From positions 2,865,001-2,929,000 of the forward strand of contig NZ_CP076620.1 in NCBI RefSeq assembly GCF_020911725.1: DNA of 64,000 nucleotides, written 5' to 3'. Under the pieces are notes generated by a model. That model ran no database searches. It was not told the DNA's origin and saw only the letters and a list, made by a program, of their open reading frames with translations. The translations under genes and the position numbers were made by a program. Source of the DNA: Clostridium cadaveris. GTDB taxonomy: Bacteria > Bacillota > Clostridia > Clostridiales > Clostridiaceae. Below are positions 45,488 through 56,437 of the stretch, in pieces (within the stretch, counting starts at the first letter, position 1; every line of letters starts with the position of its first letter).

Positions 45488-46417
45488 CTACTTCTTAAGC
45501 TTTGGATCTATGGCGTCTCTTAATCCATCACCAAATAAATTTATCGCCATAACTGTTATGAAAATACATATTCCTGGTGGTATCCAAAGCCATCCTCTAT
45601 TTTTTAAGTTATAAAAGTCGTTAACCGTTTGAATTAAGTTACCCCAAGATGGTGTAGGAGCAACAACTCCAAGTCCCAAATAACTTAATGAGGATTCTGA
45701 TAGTATAGTTCCGCCAAGTCCTAACGTAGCGTTAACGATTATGATTGGCACAACATTCGGAAATATATGTCTAAACATTTTTTTACTATCTCTGATTCCT
45801 AAAGCATCTGCAGCCTGCATATATTCTTGCTCTCTGATAGAAAGAACTTGTCCTCTTATCATTCTACAGAGTCCTGGCCAAGATAGGAATCCCAGTATAA
45901 ACATAACTACAAACATTCTATATTCTGGTGGGAAATTCATATCTGAAAGTACTGCAGCAACAATAAGTAATAGTGGTAATGATGGTAAACTCATAAATAC
46001 GTCAACTATTCTCATTATGATACTGTCAACTATTCCACCATAATATCCAGCTACTATTCCTAAAATAGTACCTAATACTACTTGAATTAATACCGCAGAT
46101 ATTCCAACAAATAAAGATATTTGTCCACCTTTTATTACTCTAAGGAATACGTCTCTACCAAGGTTATCAGTTCCAAGAAGGAATTTTCCTGAAGGTTTTT
46201 CAAACTTCATTCCAACCATATCTGTATAGTCATATCCCTTTACAAGTTTAAATACTGTTGGTCCAAGCATACATACTAATATCATTACAATTAGCATTAT
46301 TAGACCAATTATAGCTAATCTATTTTTTCTAAGCCTTTTCCAAGCTACAGTCCAAGGTGATTCTATTTTTTCTACCTTTGTCTTTTGAGTATTTTCAACT
46401 CCTTTATTTTCTGCCAT
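45488..46417 (-). CDS. oppC: oligopeptide ABC transporter permease OppC
   Basis: 309 residues. Cytoplasmic N-terminus, first helix at about 33-55, then a BPD_transp_1 domain with five more helices and the EAA loop (EYMQAADALGIRDSKKMFRHIFPN). Forms the membrane channel with OppB. Fourteen bases separate it from oppB. Confidence 0.95.
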   Translation of the reverse strand: MAENKGVENTQKTKVEKIESPWTVAWKRLRKNRLAIIGLIMLIVMILVCMLGPTVFKLVKGYDYTDMVGMKFEKPSGKFLLGTDNLGRDVFLRVIKGGQISLFVGISAVLIQVVLGTILGIVAGYYGGIVDSIIMRIVDVFMSLPSLPLLLIVAAVLSDMNFPPEYRMFVVMFILGFLSWPGLCRMIRGQVLSIREQEYMQAADALGIRDSKKMFRHIFPNVVPIIIVNATLGLGGTILSESSLSYLGLGVVAPTPSWGNLIQTVNDFYNLKNRGWLWIPPGICIFITVMAINLFGDGLRDAIDPKLKK

Positions 46418-46431
46418 GCTATACCCCTCCT

Positions 46432-47394
46432 CTACTTAAGTCTTATTCTTGGGTCAACTAATGCATAAGTTACGTCTGCAATTAGATTTCCCAATAAAGT
46501 CAAAATTGCAAGTAAGACTTCAAAGCCCATTAGTAAAGGATAGTCTCTGCCGTTTATAGCTTCTATAGCAACTCTACCAATTCCAGGCCAAGCAAATACC
46601 TGTTCAGTAAGAATTGCCCCGCCAAATAATCCTGGCAGCTGCATCGCAAGTATAGTAATTATAGGTATCATTGCATTTCTAAGTGCATGCTTATAAATAA
46701 CAACCTTTTCAGATAAGCCCTTAGATCTAGCTGTTCTGATATAGTCTTGTCTTATAACTTCAAGCATAGCAGTTCTTGTGTATCTCATAAGACCTGCAAG
46801 AGAAATCAATGTAAGTACAATAAGTGGTAGTGCCATATGCTTCATTACATCTAATACATGAGCAATTCCTGTTGCATTTACTCCTGTAGATATCATACCT
46901 GAAACCGGGAAAATAGCTAGGTCTACTGCAAATATTTTAATCAGCACCATACCAAAGAAGAAAGATGGTATGGATACCCCAAACAAAGCAAATATGGTAA
47001 AGAATTTATCAAAAACCGAGTACTGCTTCGTAGCAGAAACGACTCCTATAGGTATTGCAATTAATGTGCTTAAGAAAAATGATCCTAATGATAGCCAAAA
47101 TGAATTCCACACATAAGTATCGATGACTGTAGATACTTTTTCCTTGTGCTTTATTGAATCACCAAAATCAAATTGCACCGCTTTTTTAGCCCAGTTAAAA
47201 TATCTTTCAACTGGATTACCAACTAAACCATATTGTTTTTTTAGATCCATTAATTTTTCTTGAGATATGTTAGGATTTGCAATATTATCTACAGCGTCTC
47301 CTGGAGCCATAGCAAATATTACAAAAAGTAAAAAGGATATACCTATAATAACTGGTATCATTTCAAGCAATCTTCTAGTTATATACTGCCTCAT
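46432..47394 (-). CDS. oppB: oligopeptide ABC transporter permease OppB
   Basis: 320 residues. Standard OppB start (RQYITRRLLEMIPVIIGISF), six hydrophobic helices and the EAA loop DYIRTARSKGLSEKVVIYKHAL. Separated from oppA by 77 bases that contain a hairpin. Confidence 0.95.
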   Translation of the reverse strand: MRQYITRRLLEMIPVIIGISFLLFVIFAMAPGDAVDNIANPNISQEKLMDLKKQYGLVGNPVERYFNWAKKAVQFDFGDSIKHKEKVSTVIDTYVWNSFWLSLGSFFLSTLIAIPIGVVSATKQYSVFDKFFTIFALFGVSIPSFFFGMVLIKIFAVDLAIFPVSGMISTGVNATGIAHVLDVMKHMALPLIVLTLISLAGLMRYTRTAMLEVIRQDYIRTARSKGLSEKVVIYKHALRNAMIPIITILAMQLPGLFGGAILTEQVFAWPGIGRVAIEAINGRDYPLLMGFEVLLAILTLLGNLIADVTYALVDPRIRLK

Positions 47395-47423
47395 TCTAAT
47401 CCCCCTCTGATTTTCTTCTTAAA

Positions 47424-47447
47424 TGCCCGAGAATTTCTCCTCGGGCA
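47424..47447 (-). promoter_or_regulatory. hairpin between oppA and oppB
   Basis: TGCCCGAG pairs with CTCGGGCA; the following minus-strand bases TTTAAGAAG make only a weak terminator. Such hairpins often protect or partly end the binding-protein mRNA so that OppA is made in excess. Confidence 0.6.
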
Positions 47448-47471
47448 CTTCTCTCATTTATATAGTCTATA

Positions 47472-49217
47472 TTATTTTAAAGTAAATGTTTGTATATCAT
47501 AAGTGAAATTTCTATATGGGCTCATAGTGAATCCTTCTACTCTAGAGTTTACAGCCCAACCATCTTTTCTTTGATATACATAAATGTAAGGAAGATTTGA
47601 ATTTAATTCTTTATACATTTCATGATAAATTTCTTTTCTCTTTTCTAAATCAAACTCGTTAAGACCCTTACTTAATAATTCATCAACCTTAGGATTGTTG
47701 TATCCGTTCTTATTTTGAGTTCCCTTTGAAGAGAATATTGTAGTAACATCTGGTTCTGGATTCAATCCCCAAGCCATGAAGAACATATCATAATCAGCCC
47801 CAGCTTTTCCTGCCTTAGCATCATCTAATTTCTTTCTTAGTGTTGGGAAGTCCATTTGTTCTGGAGTGAACTTAATTCCTAAAGCTTCATAGTTCTTTAT
47901 AGCAACTGGAACTAAAGCATCATTAACTTCATTTGGAGTAGTTTGTAAGAATCTGATTTCAAATTCCTTTCCATCCTTTTCAAGAATTCCATTAGAATTC
48001 TTCTTCCATCCAGCTTCCTCTAATAACTTAGCAGCCTTCTCTGTATTGAACTCATATTTTTCTGTTCCCTCATCATTAAATGCCCAAGAAAGTGCAGATT
48101 GAGGAATATTTATAGGATCTGCATATGGTCCATATACATTTTGAACTATTGTCTTTCTATCTAAACCATAAGTTAATGCTTGACGAACTTTAGGATCCTT
48201 AAACTTAGAATTTTCTCCTAATAAGTTGAATCCCATGTATCCATAGCCATTGTTTGGCCAATAATGTACATCAACAAAGCCCATATCAGCTATTTGTTCC
48301 ATTGTTTCTTCTTTTATTGTAGCATTAACCATATCTATTTCACCAGTTTGTAGTAATTGTAGATATGTGTCTTTACTTACAACTTTAAATATTAAATTAG
48401 GAATTTTAGCTTTTCCTTTATAGAAGTTTTCATTAGCAGTTAAAACAACTTCTTGTCCTTCAGTATAACTCTTAAATTTGTATGCTCCTGAAGTAACTTC
48501 TGGCTTTCTGTGTAATGGTTGTAAAACTTCGTCAGCCTTTCCTTGAGTATAATTCTTTCCATAATAATGTGCTGGAATTGGAGTTACTGCAAGATAAGCT
48601 TCCAATGGAGCTTTAGGATTTGCAACTGTTACTTCTATAGTTTGCTTGTCTATCTTTTTAACTCCAGATATTTCTTTAGATTTTCCTTCATTGTAATCTT
48701 TCCATCCCACTATGTCTAAAGTAGGCATATCAGAAGGCCCTGTGTAACCTTTATCAGCTATAATTTTATATGTGAACTCTATATCATCAGTAGTTATTGG
48801 TTCACCATCACTCCATTTTACACCATCTTTTAGCTTAAAAGTATAAGTTTTCTTATCTTCAGAAATTTTTGGAAGTTCACTTAAAGCTGCTTCTAATGTA
48901 CCATCAGCTTTATATTGTAATAATGGAGCAAATAAAGTTTCATTTATTTGATTGTCATAAGCTGAATCTGAATACAATGGATTAAATATTCCATCTGGAA
49001 GTTGTAATCCAACAACTAAAGTATCCTTTCTATTCTTTGCAGCATCAGGCAATTTGTCTGGATTAGTAGCCTTAACTACTTGAATTTTATTTTCCTTGTT
49101 ATTATCCACTGGCTTATTGCCATCAGATGTTTTGTCATCGCTGCTTCCACAAGCTGTCAAACCAACTGAAAGAGCCATAACCCCGGCCATTGTAGCCATA
49201 AGTTTCTTTCTGTTCAT
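47472..49217 (-). CDS. oppA: oligopeptide-binding lipoprotein OppA
   Basis: 581 residues from ATG at 49217, after AGGGGGA. Lipoprotein signal with lipobox LTAC, a Ser/Asp/Lys/Asn-rich linker, then an SBP_bac_5 domain (LQLPDGIFNPLYSDSAYD, YTFKLKDGVKWSDGEPITTDDIE, GYMGFNLLGENSKFKDPKVRQALTYG). Captures peptides outside the cell for OppBCDF. Peptides are a main carbon and nitrogen source for proteolytic clostridia. Confidence 0.95.
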   Translation of the reverse strand: MNRKKLMATMAGVMALSVGLTACGSSDDKTSDGNKPVDNNKENKIQVVKATNPDKLPDAAKNRKDTLVVGLQLPDGIFNPLYSDSAYDNQINETLFAPLLQYKADGTLEAALSELPKISEDKKTYTFKLKDGVKWSDGEPITTDDIEFTYKIIADKGYTGPSDMPTLDIVGWKDYNEGKSKEISGVKKIDKQTIEVTVANPKAPLEAYLAVTPIPAHYYGKNYTQGKADEVLQPLHRKPEVTSGAYKFKSYTEGQEVVLTANENFYKGKAKIPNLIFKVVSKDTYLQLLQTGEIDMVNATIKEETMEQIADMGFVDVHYWPNNGYGYMGFNLLGENSKFKDPKVRQALTYGLDRKTIVQNVYGPYADPINIPQSALSWAFNDEGTEKYEFNTEKAAKLLEEAGWKKNSNGILEKDGKEFEIRFLQTTPNEVNDALVPVAIKNYEALGIKFTPEQMDFPTLRKKLDDAKAGKAGADYDMFFMAWGLNPEPDVTTIFSSKGTQNKNGYNNPKVDELLSKGLNEFDLEKRKEIYHEMYKELNSNLPYIYVYQRKDGWAVNSRVEGFTMSPYRNFTYDIQTFTLK

Positions 49218-49331
49218 AAAATATTTCCCCCTCTTCATTTTCTTTCTATTATTGAATATTGCTTAAAATTAGCAATATATCAAACTACAAAAAGGTACAC
49301 TTAATTTTCGATAAACATCTCTTTTAATTAA

Positions 49332-49346
49332 AATTTTCTGATAAAT
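49332..49346. promoter_or_regulatory. CodY-like box in the oppA leader
   Basis: AATTTTCTGATAAAT matches the CodY consensus AATTTTCWGAAAATT at 13 of 15 positions. A weaker relative (AATTTTCGATAAAC) lies at 49303. CodY control of peptide uptake genes is known in Firmicutes; here it is inferred. Confidence 0.45.
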
Positions 49347-49503
49347 AAATGTTAATAGAATTGCCATTTCATTTTGGTATAAAGATATTATAGTTAATTA
49401 TTTTAGATTTGTAAACATATTTTTTATTTTGTATAAATTTATGCATAAATTTTAAATTTATTACTTTGTGAATAAATTACAATTATGTAAGTTCTATATA
49501 TAA

Positions 49504-49532
49504 ACATTATCACATTTTATTTTTAATGTCAA
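49504..49532 (-). promoter_or_regulatory. promoter of the opp operon
   Basis: TTGACA (49532..49527), 17 bases, TAATGT (49509..49504). It implies a leader of about 280 bases before oppA, which fills most of the gene-free stretch 49218-49693. Apart from the CodY-like box I see no known riboswitch there. Confidence 0.6.
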
Positions 49533-49604
49533 TTTTAGGTACAATTATATTTAATGTAAACCTTTTGCAATTCATTATAATCAATTATATTTTCGTAAAT
49601 AAAA

Positions 49605-49645
49605 ATAGGTGTAAAATTAATATTATATTAATTTTACACCTATTA
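49605..49645 (-). terminator. terminator after guaA
   Basis: AATAGGTGTAAAATTAAT pairs with ATTAATTTTACACCTATT, then TTTTATTT on the minus strand. Confidence 0.85.
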
Positions 49646-49693
49646 TCTTAAAGATATCTAATTTTACATATGTTTATATATATACCTCTTATA

Positions 49694-51226
49694 CTATTCC
49701 CACTCAATAGTTGAAGGTGGCTTAGAAGTTACATCATAAACTATCCTATTGACACCTGAAACCTCATTTACAATTCTTCTGGAAACTTTATCAAGAATTT
49801 CATATGGTATATGAGCCCAATCCGAAGTCATACCATCGGAACTTGTAACAGCTCTTAACGCAATTGTGTGACAATAAGTCCTTTCATCACCCATTACTCC
49901 AACTGACTGAATATTAGGAAGACATGCAAAGTACTGCCATATCTTTCCTTCTAATCCTGCTTTAGAAATTTCTTCTCTAAATATAGCATCAGCTTCTCTA
50001 GTTATGTGAAGTTTCTCTTCATTCACTTCTCCAAGAACCCTTATAGCAAGACCTGGTCCTGGAAATGGTTGTCTCCATACTAAATTATGTGGAATTCCAA
50101 GTTCCTCACCAACAGCTCTTACTTCATCTTTAAACAATTCTCTTAATGGCTCTATTAATGAAAACTCCATATCTTCTGGAAGCCCTCCAACATTATGATG
50201 ACTCTTTATAACTGCTGAAGTATCTGTTCCACTTTCAACTACATCTGGGTATATAGTTCCTTGTACAAGGTAAGATATTTCACCTAATTTTTTAGACTCT
50301 TCTTCAAAAACTCTGATGAATTCTTCTCCAATTATTTTTCTCTTTCTTTCAGGATCGCTTACACCTTTAAGCTTTCCTAAGAATCTTTCTTGAGCATTTA
50401 CTCTTATAAGATTCATGTCAAATTGATTTTTAAATATCTCTTCAACTTGATCACCCTCATCTTTTCTTAAAAGACCATGATCAACAAATACACAAGTAAG
50501 ATTTTTTCCAACAGCCTTGTGAACTAACACTGCTGCAACTGATGAGTCAACTCCACCTGATAATGCACAGATAAGTTTTTTATCTCCGACTATCTTTTTT
50601 ATTTCTTCTATCTTATTCTTAGCAAATGAAGACATAGTCCATTCTTTTGCAAGTCCGCAAACTTCATACAAGAAGTTTTGAAGCATCTTTTGTCCAAATA
50701 AAGTATGTTCTACTTCTGGGTGGAATTGAACTCCATAAAGATTCTTTTCTTCATTTTCCATAGCTGCTATAGGGCATTCTGATGTTTTTCCAATTATCTT
50801 AAACCCTTGTGGTAATTCTGATATATAATCAGTGTGACTCATCCAGCATTGATCTTTCGAATCTATTCCTTTAAATAGTTTAGAAGTATTATCTAATTCT
50901 ATTTCAGTTTTTCCATATTCTCTTACTTCTGCTGATTTAACTTTCCCACCTAAAGTATGTGCCATAAGTTGGTCGCCATAACATATTCCTAATACTGGTA
51001 CTCCTAATGAGAATATACCTTCTGAAACTGTAGGTGCTCCTTCCCCATATACTGAGTTAGGACCTCCTGTAAATATTATACCTTTAGGGTTTTTATCTTT
51101 TATTTTTTCTAATGTATAGCTGTATGGAATTATTTCACAATAAACTCCACATTCTCTAACTCTTCTAGCTATAAGCTGGTTATACTGACCGCCGAAATCT
51201 ACAACTAGCACTAAGTTTTTTTCCAT
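49694..51226 (-). CDS. guaA: GMP synthase (glutamine-hydrolysing)
   Basis: 510 residues. N-terminal class I glutamine amidotransferase with Cys in [10 protein letters not shown] (about residue 82) and His-Glu in [10 protein letters not shown]. The ATP pyrophosphatase domain has the PP-loop SGGVDSS, and the C-terminal dimerisation domain ends KPPSTIEWE, as is typical. Converts XMP to GMP. Follows guaB with a 93-base gap, probably on the same riboswitch-controlled transcript. Confidence 0.97.
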   Translation of the reverse strand: MEKNLVLVVDFGGQYNQLIARRVRECGVYCEIIPYSYTLEKIKDKNPKGIIFTGGPNSVYGEGAPTVSEGIFSLGVPVLGICYGDQLMAHTLGGKVKSAEVREYGKTEIELDNTSKLFKGIDSKDQCWMSHTDYISELPQGFKIIGKTSECPIAAMENEEKNLYGVQFHPEVEHTLFGQKMLQNFLYEVCGLAKEWTMSSFAKNKIEEIKKIVGDKKLICALSGGVDSSVAAVLVHKAVGKNLTCVFVDHGLLRKDEGDQVEEIFKNQFDMNLIRVNAQERFLGKLKGVSDPERKRKIIGEEFIRVFEEESKKLGEISYLVQGTIYPDVVESGTDTSAVIKSHHNVGGLPEDMEFSLIEPLRELFKDEVRAVGEELGIPHNLVWRQPFPGPGLAIRVLGEVNEEKLHITREADAIFREEISKAGLEGKIWQYFACLPNIQSVGVMGDERTYCHTIALRAVTSSDGMTSDWAHIPYEILDKVSRRIVNEVSGVNRIVYDVTSKPPSTIEWE

Positions 51227-51319
51227 GAATACCCTCCTCTAAAGTTGATTGCTTTTTCTAAACTTTACAATCTTTGTTTTTCTTTGATATTTCACTATAA
51301 GAGTTTATCATAAGAACTC

Positions 51320-52777
<1,458 letters not shown>

Positions 52778-52804
52778 TTAAACCTCCGATTTTTTTATTT
52801 TTCT

Positions 52805-52862
52805 AAAATAAAAAGCACATTAAATCCACTTTAAATGAAAGTGAAATTAATGTACTTTTAGA
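52805..52862 (-). terminator. terminator arm of the guanine riboswitch
   Basis: AAAGTACATTAA and TTAATGTGCTTT form the outer stem, with TTTCACTTT/AAAGTGGA inside and TTTTTATTTT after it on the minus strand. Confidence 0.82.
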
Positions 52863-52876
52863 TAAAGTAATTAATC

Positions 52877-52944
52877 TCACTCATAGTCGGTAATTTATGG
52901 TTTCCGGTAGATACTCCCTGCCTTATTCAGGGTATATATGAGTA
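52877..52944 (-). promoter_or_regulatory. guanine (purine) riboswitch of guaBA
   Basis: Minus strand holds the full aptamer: P1 TACTCAT with ATGAGTG, P2 loop sequence around CCCTGAATAAGGCAGGG, the conserved GTATCTACCGG core, P3, and GACTATG. The C in CGACTATG at the ligand-pairing position (U in adenine types) predicts guanine. With the terminator and promoter it explains the gene-free stretch 52775-53202; nothing else is seen there. Confidence 0.93.
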
Positions 52945-53013
52945 AATGAAATAAAAATTTCATTTTTAAATTATATATGCAAGTTATTTTTCTTACTCTC
53001 TGTATTTTATACT

Positions 53014-53042
53014 ATTTTATTAGTTTTTTTTCGCCTTGTCAA
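53014..53042 (-). promoter_or_regulatory. promoter of guaBA
   Basis: TTGACA (53042..53037), exactly 17 bases, TAAAAT (53019..53014), about 70 bases ahead of the riboswitch aptamer. Confidence 0.75.
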
Positions 53043-53202
53043 TGCAAAATATGAAATATTTCGCATAATTCTGTATGTTAATTTATAAACTTAAGAAAGT
53101 TTATATGAAATCATATACATTTTGATAATTTTACTATATATATTGCCCCATCCCCGTGATTTTTAATAGTTTTCTATTATATTTAACTTTATATATTGTT
53201 AA

Positions 53203-53604
53203 TTAAGTTGTTGTATTAACTGTTACTTTTGAATTTTCTATAGATATGACAAATCCTTTTTTCCCATCTGCTTGTGGTTCTTTTATATCTGCAAGACATT
53301 TTTGAAGTTCTGATGCCACATTACCATCCCCCTTATCATTAGCACCAGATACTGATACAGCTCCATTATTAAAAGTCACATTGTATTTTGCTGTAGATTT
53401 GGATAAATCTTTATCAGCAAGTACCATTTTGGTTGTCCTCTCAATTGTTGCACAGCTTTCATTGTCAGCTTTTTGGGCAACATTATCTTTCACTGCTGAA
53501 AGATTTGGGATAGCTATTGCTCCTATGATAGCCATAACTGCTATGACTATTATCATCTCTATAAGGGTAAAGCCTTTCTTTGTTTTATTTCCTTTTTTAA
53601 TCAT
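53203..53604 (-). CDS. type IV pilin, second copy
   Basis: 133 residues. Class III signal with cleavage in KKG^FTLIEMIIVI, Glu at +5 and a single hydrophobic helix, as for major type IV pilins. A short C-terminal domain with two cysteines (ESCATIE and LQKCLAD) could form a disulfide. It lies after the pilus operon, beyond a terminator, so it likely has its own promoter. It resembles the operon pilin at 62094-62507 in its first 50 residues but differs beyond, suggesting a second major or alternative pilin. Confidence 0.9.
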   Translation of the reverse strand: MIKKGNKTKKGFTLIEMIIVIAVMAIIGAIAIPNLSAVKDNVAQKADNESCATIERTTKMVLADKDLSKSTAKYNVTFNNGAVSVSGANDKGDGNVASELQKCLADIKEPQADGKKGFVISIENSKVTVNTTT

Positions 53605-53710
53605 TATATATTCCTCCTTAACACTTTAACTTTATATTTTAATTTAGCCCTTATCCATAGATGATAGACATATATATTATTTTTATACTTATCATCTTAA
53701 GATTTTTTCC

Positions 53711-53750
53711 CATAATATACTTAAAAATGAAGTTTTATAAGTATATTATG
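53711..53750. promoter_or_regulatory. long inverted repeat upstream of the second pilin gene
   Basis: CATAATATACTTA and TAAGTATATTATG are perfect 13-base arms around 14 bases. No T run follows in the pilin direction, so it is more likely an operator or leader structure than a terminator. It does not match a c-di-GMP aptamer by eye. Confidence 0.45.
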
Positions 53751-53773
53751 AAATTTATTTATTACAACATAAA

Positions 53774-53802
53774 AGCAGCTTCAAGATAATCTTGAAGCTA
53801 CT
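53774..53802 (-). terminator. terminator of the pilus operon
   Basis: AGCAGCTTCAAGAT and ATCTTGAAGCTACT arms, then CTTTTATGTTG on the minus strand, three bases after the stop of the VWA gene. Confidence 0.82.
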
Positions 53803-53805
53803 TTT

Positions 53806-55896
53806 TTAAAATAAGTCTGGCAGCGATACTATATTAATAGGAAGGATATTTTCTTTTTTGCTATTTTCTATTGTAGCTTTACTTGAAATCTGAGTGCTAA
53901 TATTCTTATTTTTGCAGTTGACTCTAAAATTATAATTAATAATGTAATAACAGTATTCTTCTGAGCTATCTCCATTTATAGAAATCCTCAAATTCTTATT
54001 TCCATTGATTTTGTATGGTGCATTAATTTTTTTAAGCTTATTCTCTTTATCAACTTTGTACACTTCAACAGAAATATCATTAAAAGACAGCATATTAAAA
54101 TGAGTTATTTCCATTAAATTTATATTTAATATAAAATCTTGTCCACTACTTCTTACATACGCACCTAGTCTATTCATAGATCCATCCGTTATATTTATTT
54201 TATCCAAATTCTTTATGTAATTTTCACCAAGACTACTATAGTTATTCTTATTTATATCAAATAGACCCTGCTTAAGTATATACTCATCCTCAACTTTAAG
54301 TATCAGAGAATTAAACTTTTCACTAGATAATATATTCTCAAAATCATTATATGAAAACTTCCCATTATTCAAAATATGTTTCCCAGGCTTATCAGATGTT
54401 ATCTCCGCTTCAATAACTACAGGAGCTGCATAAAAACCACCCTTCTTTTTGTCGTAAACATATTTTAATGGAACTTCAATTTCTCGATAACCACTTAACG
54501 TATCTGTAAACTCAACCCCTTCAGGCAAAGTTTCAATTATCTTAGGATTGCTTAATATATTATTTTCATTTACTCTATTTGCAAATTCTGAAGGAACAGA
54601 AACAACTTTAGGATTCACCTTATATTGAATTGTAGTTTTTTTCCCTAATCCTATACTACCTTTAGAATTCACAAATGCCCTTTCCACATCAAAGCCTACT
54701 TCTAAAGAATTCACTGATATAGTGAAATCAGGCACTTTTTGAGTTATGGTTTTTCCATTTATAGCCTTATAATTTAATGTCCATCCATCTCCCATAGTAT
54801 AATTACCACTTTTATTGGATTTTAACGATATCGAAAATTCTATAGGATCTGCTATATATTTATTTTTTCTATCATTAAGCTTATAAATTATATTTGGAAT
54901 TTCCATTGATAAATTACGTCCATCCTCAGTTACCCCAACCTTATCCCCTGAGTAAGTAATGTTGTTTGGTAAAGTGAACTTAAATTTTATATCATCAACT
55001 ATATAATCAGCTTTTATTTGATCTGCTATATCATTAAAAATATCATTTATAGAATCAAGATTTTTTCCATTATAAGCTTTTCCACCACTAGCTTCAGATA
55101 ACTGAGCTATAGTCTTTACATTATTCAAAATCAGTCCATTGAACCCAATGAAAAAGTTCGTTATATTTCTGACTTTCATTTCATTAGCCATTATTAATGC
55201 ATAGTCAAATCCATTTTTAGAAACAAAAATATTATTGCCGCTATAATATAAATCACTTTTATCATCAATTATCGTATAGTAAGGTCCACTCCTCCTAGTA
55301 GAAGTGTAATAATTAGGTTTGCATTTTGACATAAAGACTACGTATTTCTTAGAGTCATTTTTAGAAAATCCCGCTAATGCACGTCTTAGTCCATCACCAA
55401 TATTACTTCCCCACCAGGGCGCACTTGGAGGTATCCCAACATTATTTATGAAGCTTATCAATTCTTCTCTTTCGTAATCTATTGAGGGGCTCTTAAGTCC
55501 TGTAAGATTTCTTGTACATATATCATAATTTAATATGGATATTTTTACGTTTGGTATGTCTTTAAATTTATTTACGAAATTTCTTGCTATATCTTTTTCC
55601 TTGTTTAAGTTTCCTTGAGAAAATGGTGTATCCGATGTATCCATAACAAATAATATTTCTTTATTTTTTAATGCATTTACATCTTTTAGTTCTAAAGGTT
55701 GTGGTTCTATTCTATATGTGATATTTATGTCCTCGTTAACCAAGTACTTACTTCTATCTGTACTTACTGAAATATTTAATTGAGGCTTATTTTGAGCTGC
55801 AATTGCATTAAACCCTGCTTTTACTATAAATATTATTAAAATTATAGCAAAGAACAAATAAAGATACCTTTTTTTAGTTTTTCCTTTGCCAATCAT
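53806..55896 (-). CDS. von Willebrand A domain protein of the pilus operon
   Basis: 696 residues. An N-terminal hydrophobic helix (about 11-34, ending AIAA) acts as signal or anchor. A VWA domain follows (about 78-300), then about 400 residues of beta-rich repeats resembling DUF11-type domains. The metal site is degenerate: DTSDT (86-90) replaces Asp-x-Ser-x-Ser, SNIGD (164-168) replaces the Thr motif, and MSKCKPN (189-195) lacks the usual Asp-Gly. As last gene of a type IV pilus operon it could be a tip adhesin comparable in role to PilY1; that is inference. Confidence 0.78.
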   Translation of the reverse strand: MIGKGKTKKRYLYLFFAIILIIFIVKAGFNAIAAQNKPQLNISVSTDRSKYLVNEDINITYRIEPQPLELKDVNALKNKEILFVMDTSDTPFSQGNLNKEKDIARNFVNKFKDIPNVKISILNYDICTRNLTGLKSPSIDYEREELISFINNVGIPPSAPWWGSNIGDGLRRALAGFSKNDSKKYVVFMSKCKPNYYTSTRRSGPYYTIIDDKSDLYYSGNNIFVSKNGFDYALIMANEMKVRNITNFFIGFNGLILNNVKTIAQLSEASGGKAYNGKNLDSINDIFNDIADQIKADYIVDDIKFKFTLPNNITYSGDKVGVTEDGRNLSMEIPNIIYKLNDRKNKYIADPIEFSISLKSNKSGNYTMGDGWTLNYKAINGKTITQKVPDFTISVNSLEVGFDVERAFVNSKGSIGLGKKTTIQYKVNPKVVSVPSEFANRVNENNILSNPKIIETLPEGVEFTDTLSGYREIEVPLKYVYDKKKGGFYAAPVVIEAEITSDKPGKHILNNGKFSYNDFENILSSEKFNSLILKVEDEYILKQGLFDINKNNYSSLGENYIKNLDKINITDGSMNRLGAYVRSSGQDFILNINLMEITHFNMLSFNDISVEVYKVDKENKLKKINAPYKINGNKNLRISINGDSSEEYCYYIINYNFRVNCKNKNISTQISSKATIENSKKENILPINIVSLPDLF

Positions 55897-55907
55897 TCAG
55901 CACACCC

Positions 55908-56420
55908 CTATTCCCTATTTCTCAAATTAACGTTAAAATCTACTTCATACTCTAAATCTTTTTCTTTAAATTTTATATAAAATTTTATTATTCCTACGCC
56001 CTTAACATTATCTTTTTTTATGCCTGCATTTTTAACTTTCATAGAGTCTACTTTTCCTGCAATTTTTCCTTCATATTTGTTATTTTTTAAATGCTTTATC
56101 TCATTGTTTTCAATATAAATATCGTGTCTCATGTTTTCACCATCAATAAAAACAATCCTACTAACTCCAACTGGTTCATTCATTAAAGATATCTCATTTC
56201 CTTCTTTATCTATAACTTTATCTATATTACTACCTTCCATAAATATATTACTTAATTGCTCTCTTGCTTTTCCACCTTGAATCTGCAAATCAGACATTAT
56301 AGTTGTTTTATCAAGAGCCTTGTAGTGAGACATATAAAAGAAAAATATTACAGGTACTACTATAGCAAATATAGCTAAAGCTATTATTATCTCTATCAAG
56401 GTCATTCCTTTTTTCTTCAT
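55908..56420 (-). CDS. prepilin-like minor pilin (PilW type)
   Basis: 170 residues from ATG at 56420 behind GGAGGAG. Prepilin signal MKKKG^MTLIEIIIALAIF with Glu at +5 and one hydrophobic helix. The C-terminal part is mixed and hydrophilic. A start at 56456 would overlap the preceding gene and lacks a ribosome site. Expected to be processed by a prepilin peptidase, whose gene is not in this window, and to prime pilus assembly with the neighbouring minor subunits. Confidence 0.85.
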   Translation of the reverse strand: MKKKGMTLIEIIIALAIFAIVVPVIFFFYMSHYKALDKTTIMSDLQIQGGKAREQLSNIFMEGSNIDKVIDKEGNEISLMNEPVGVSRIVFIDGENMRHDIYIENNEIKHLKNNKYEGKIAGKVDSMKVKNAGIKKDNVKGVGIIKFYIKFKEKDLEYEVDFNVNLRNRE

Positions 56421-56437
56421 ATTCTCCTCCACATCTA

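Noticed and set aside
53605-53770. c-di-GMP riboswitch before the second pilin gene
   Set aside because: Such riboswitches control pili in other clostridia, but I could not find the conserved core of either class here, only an inverted repeat.
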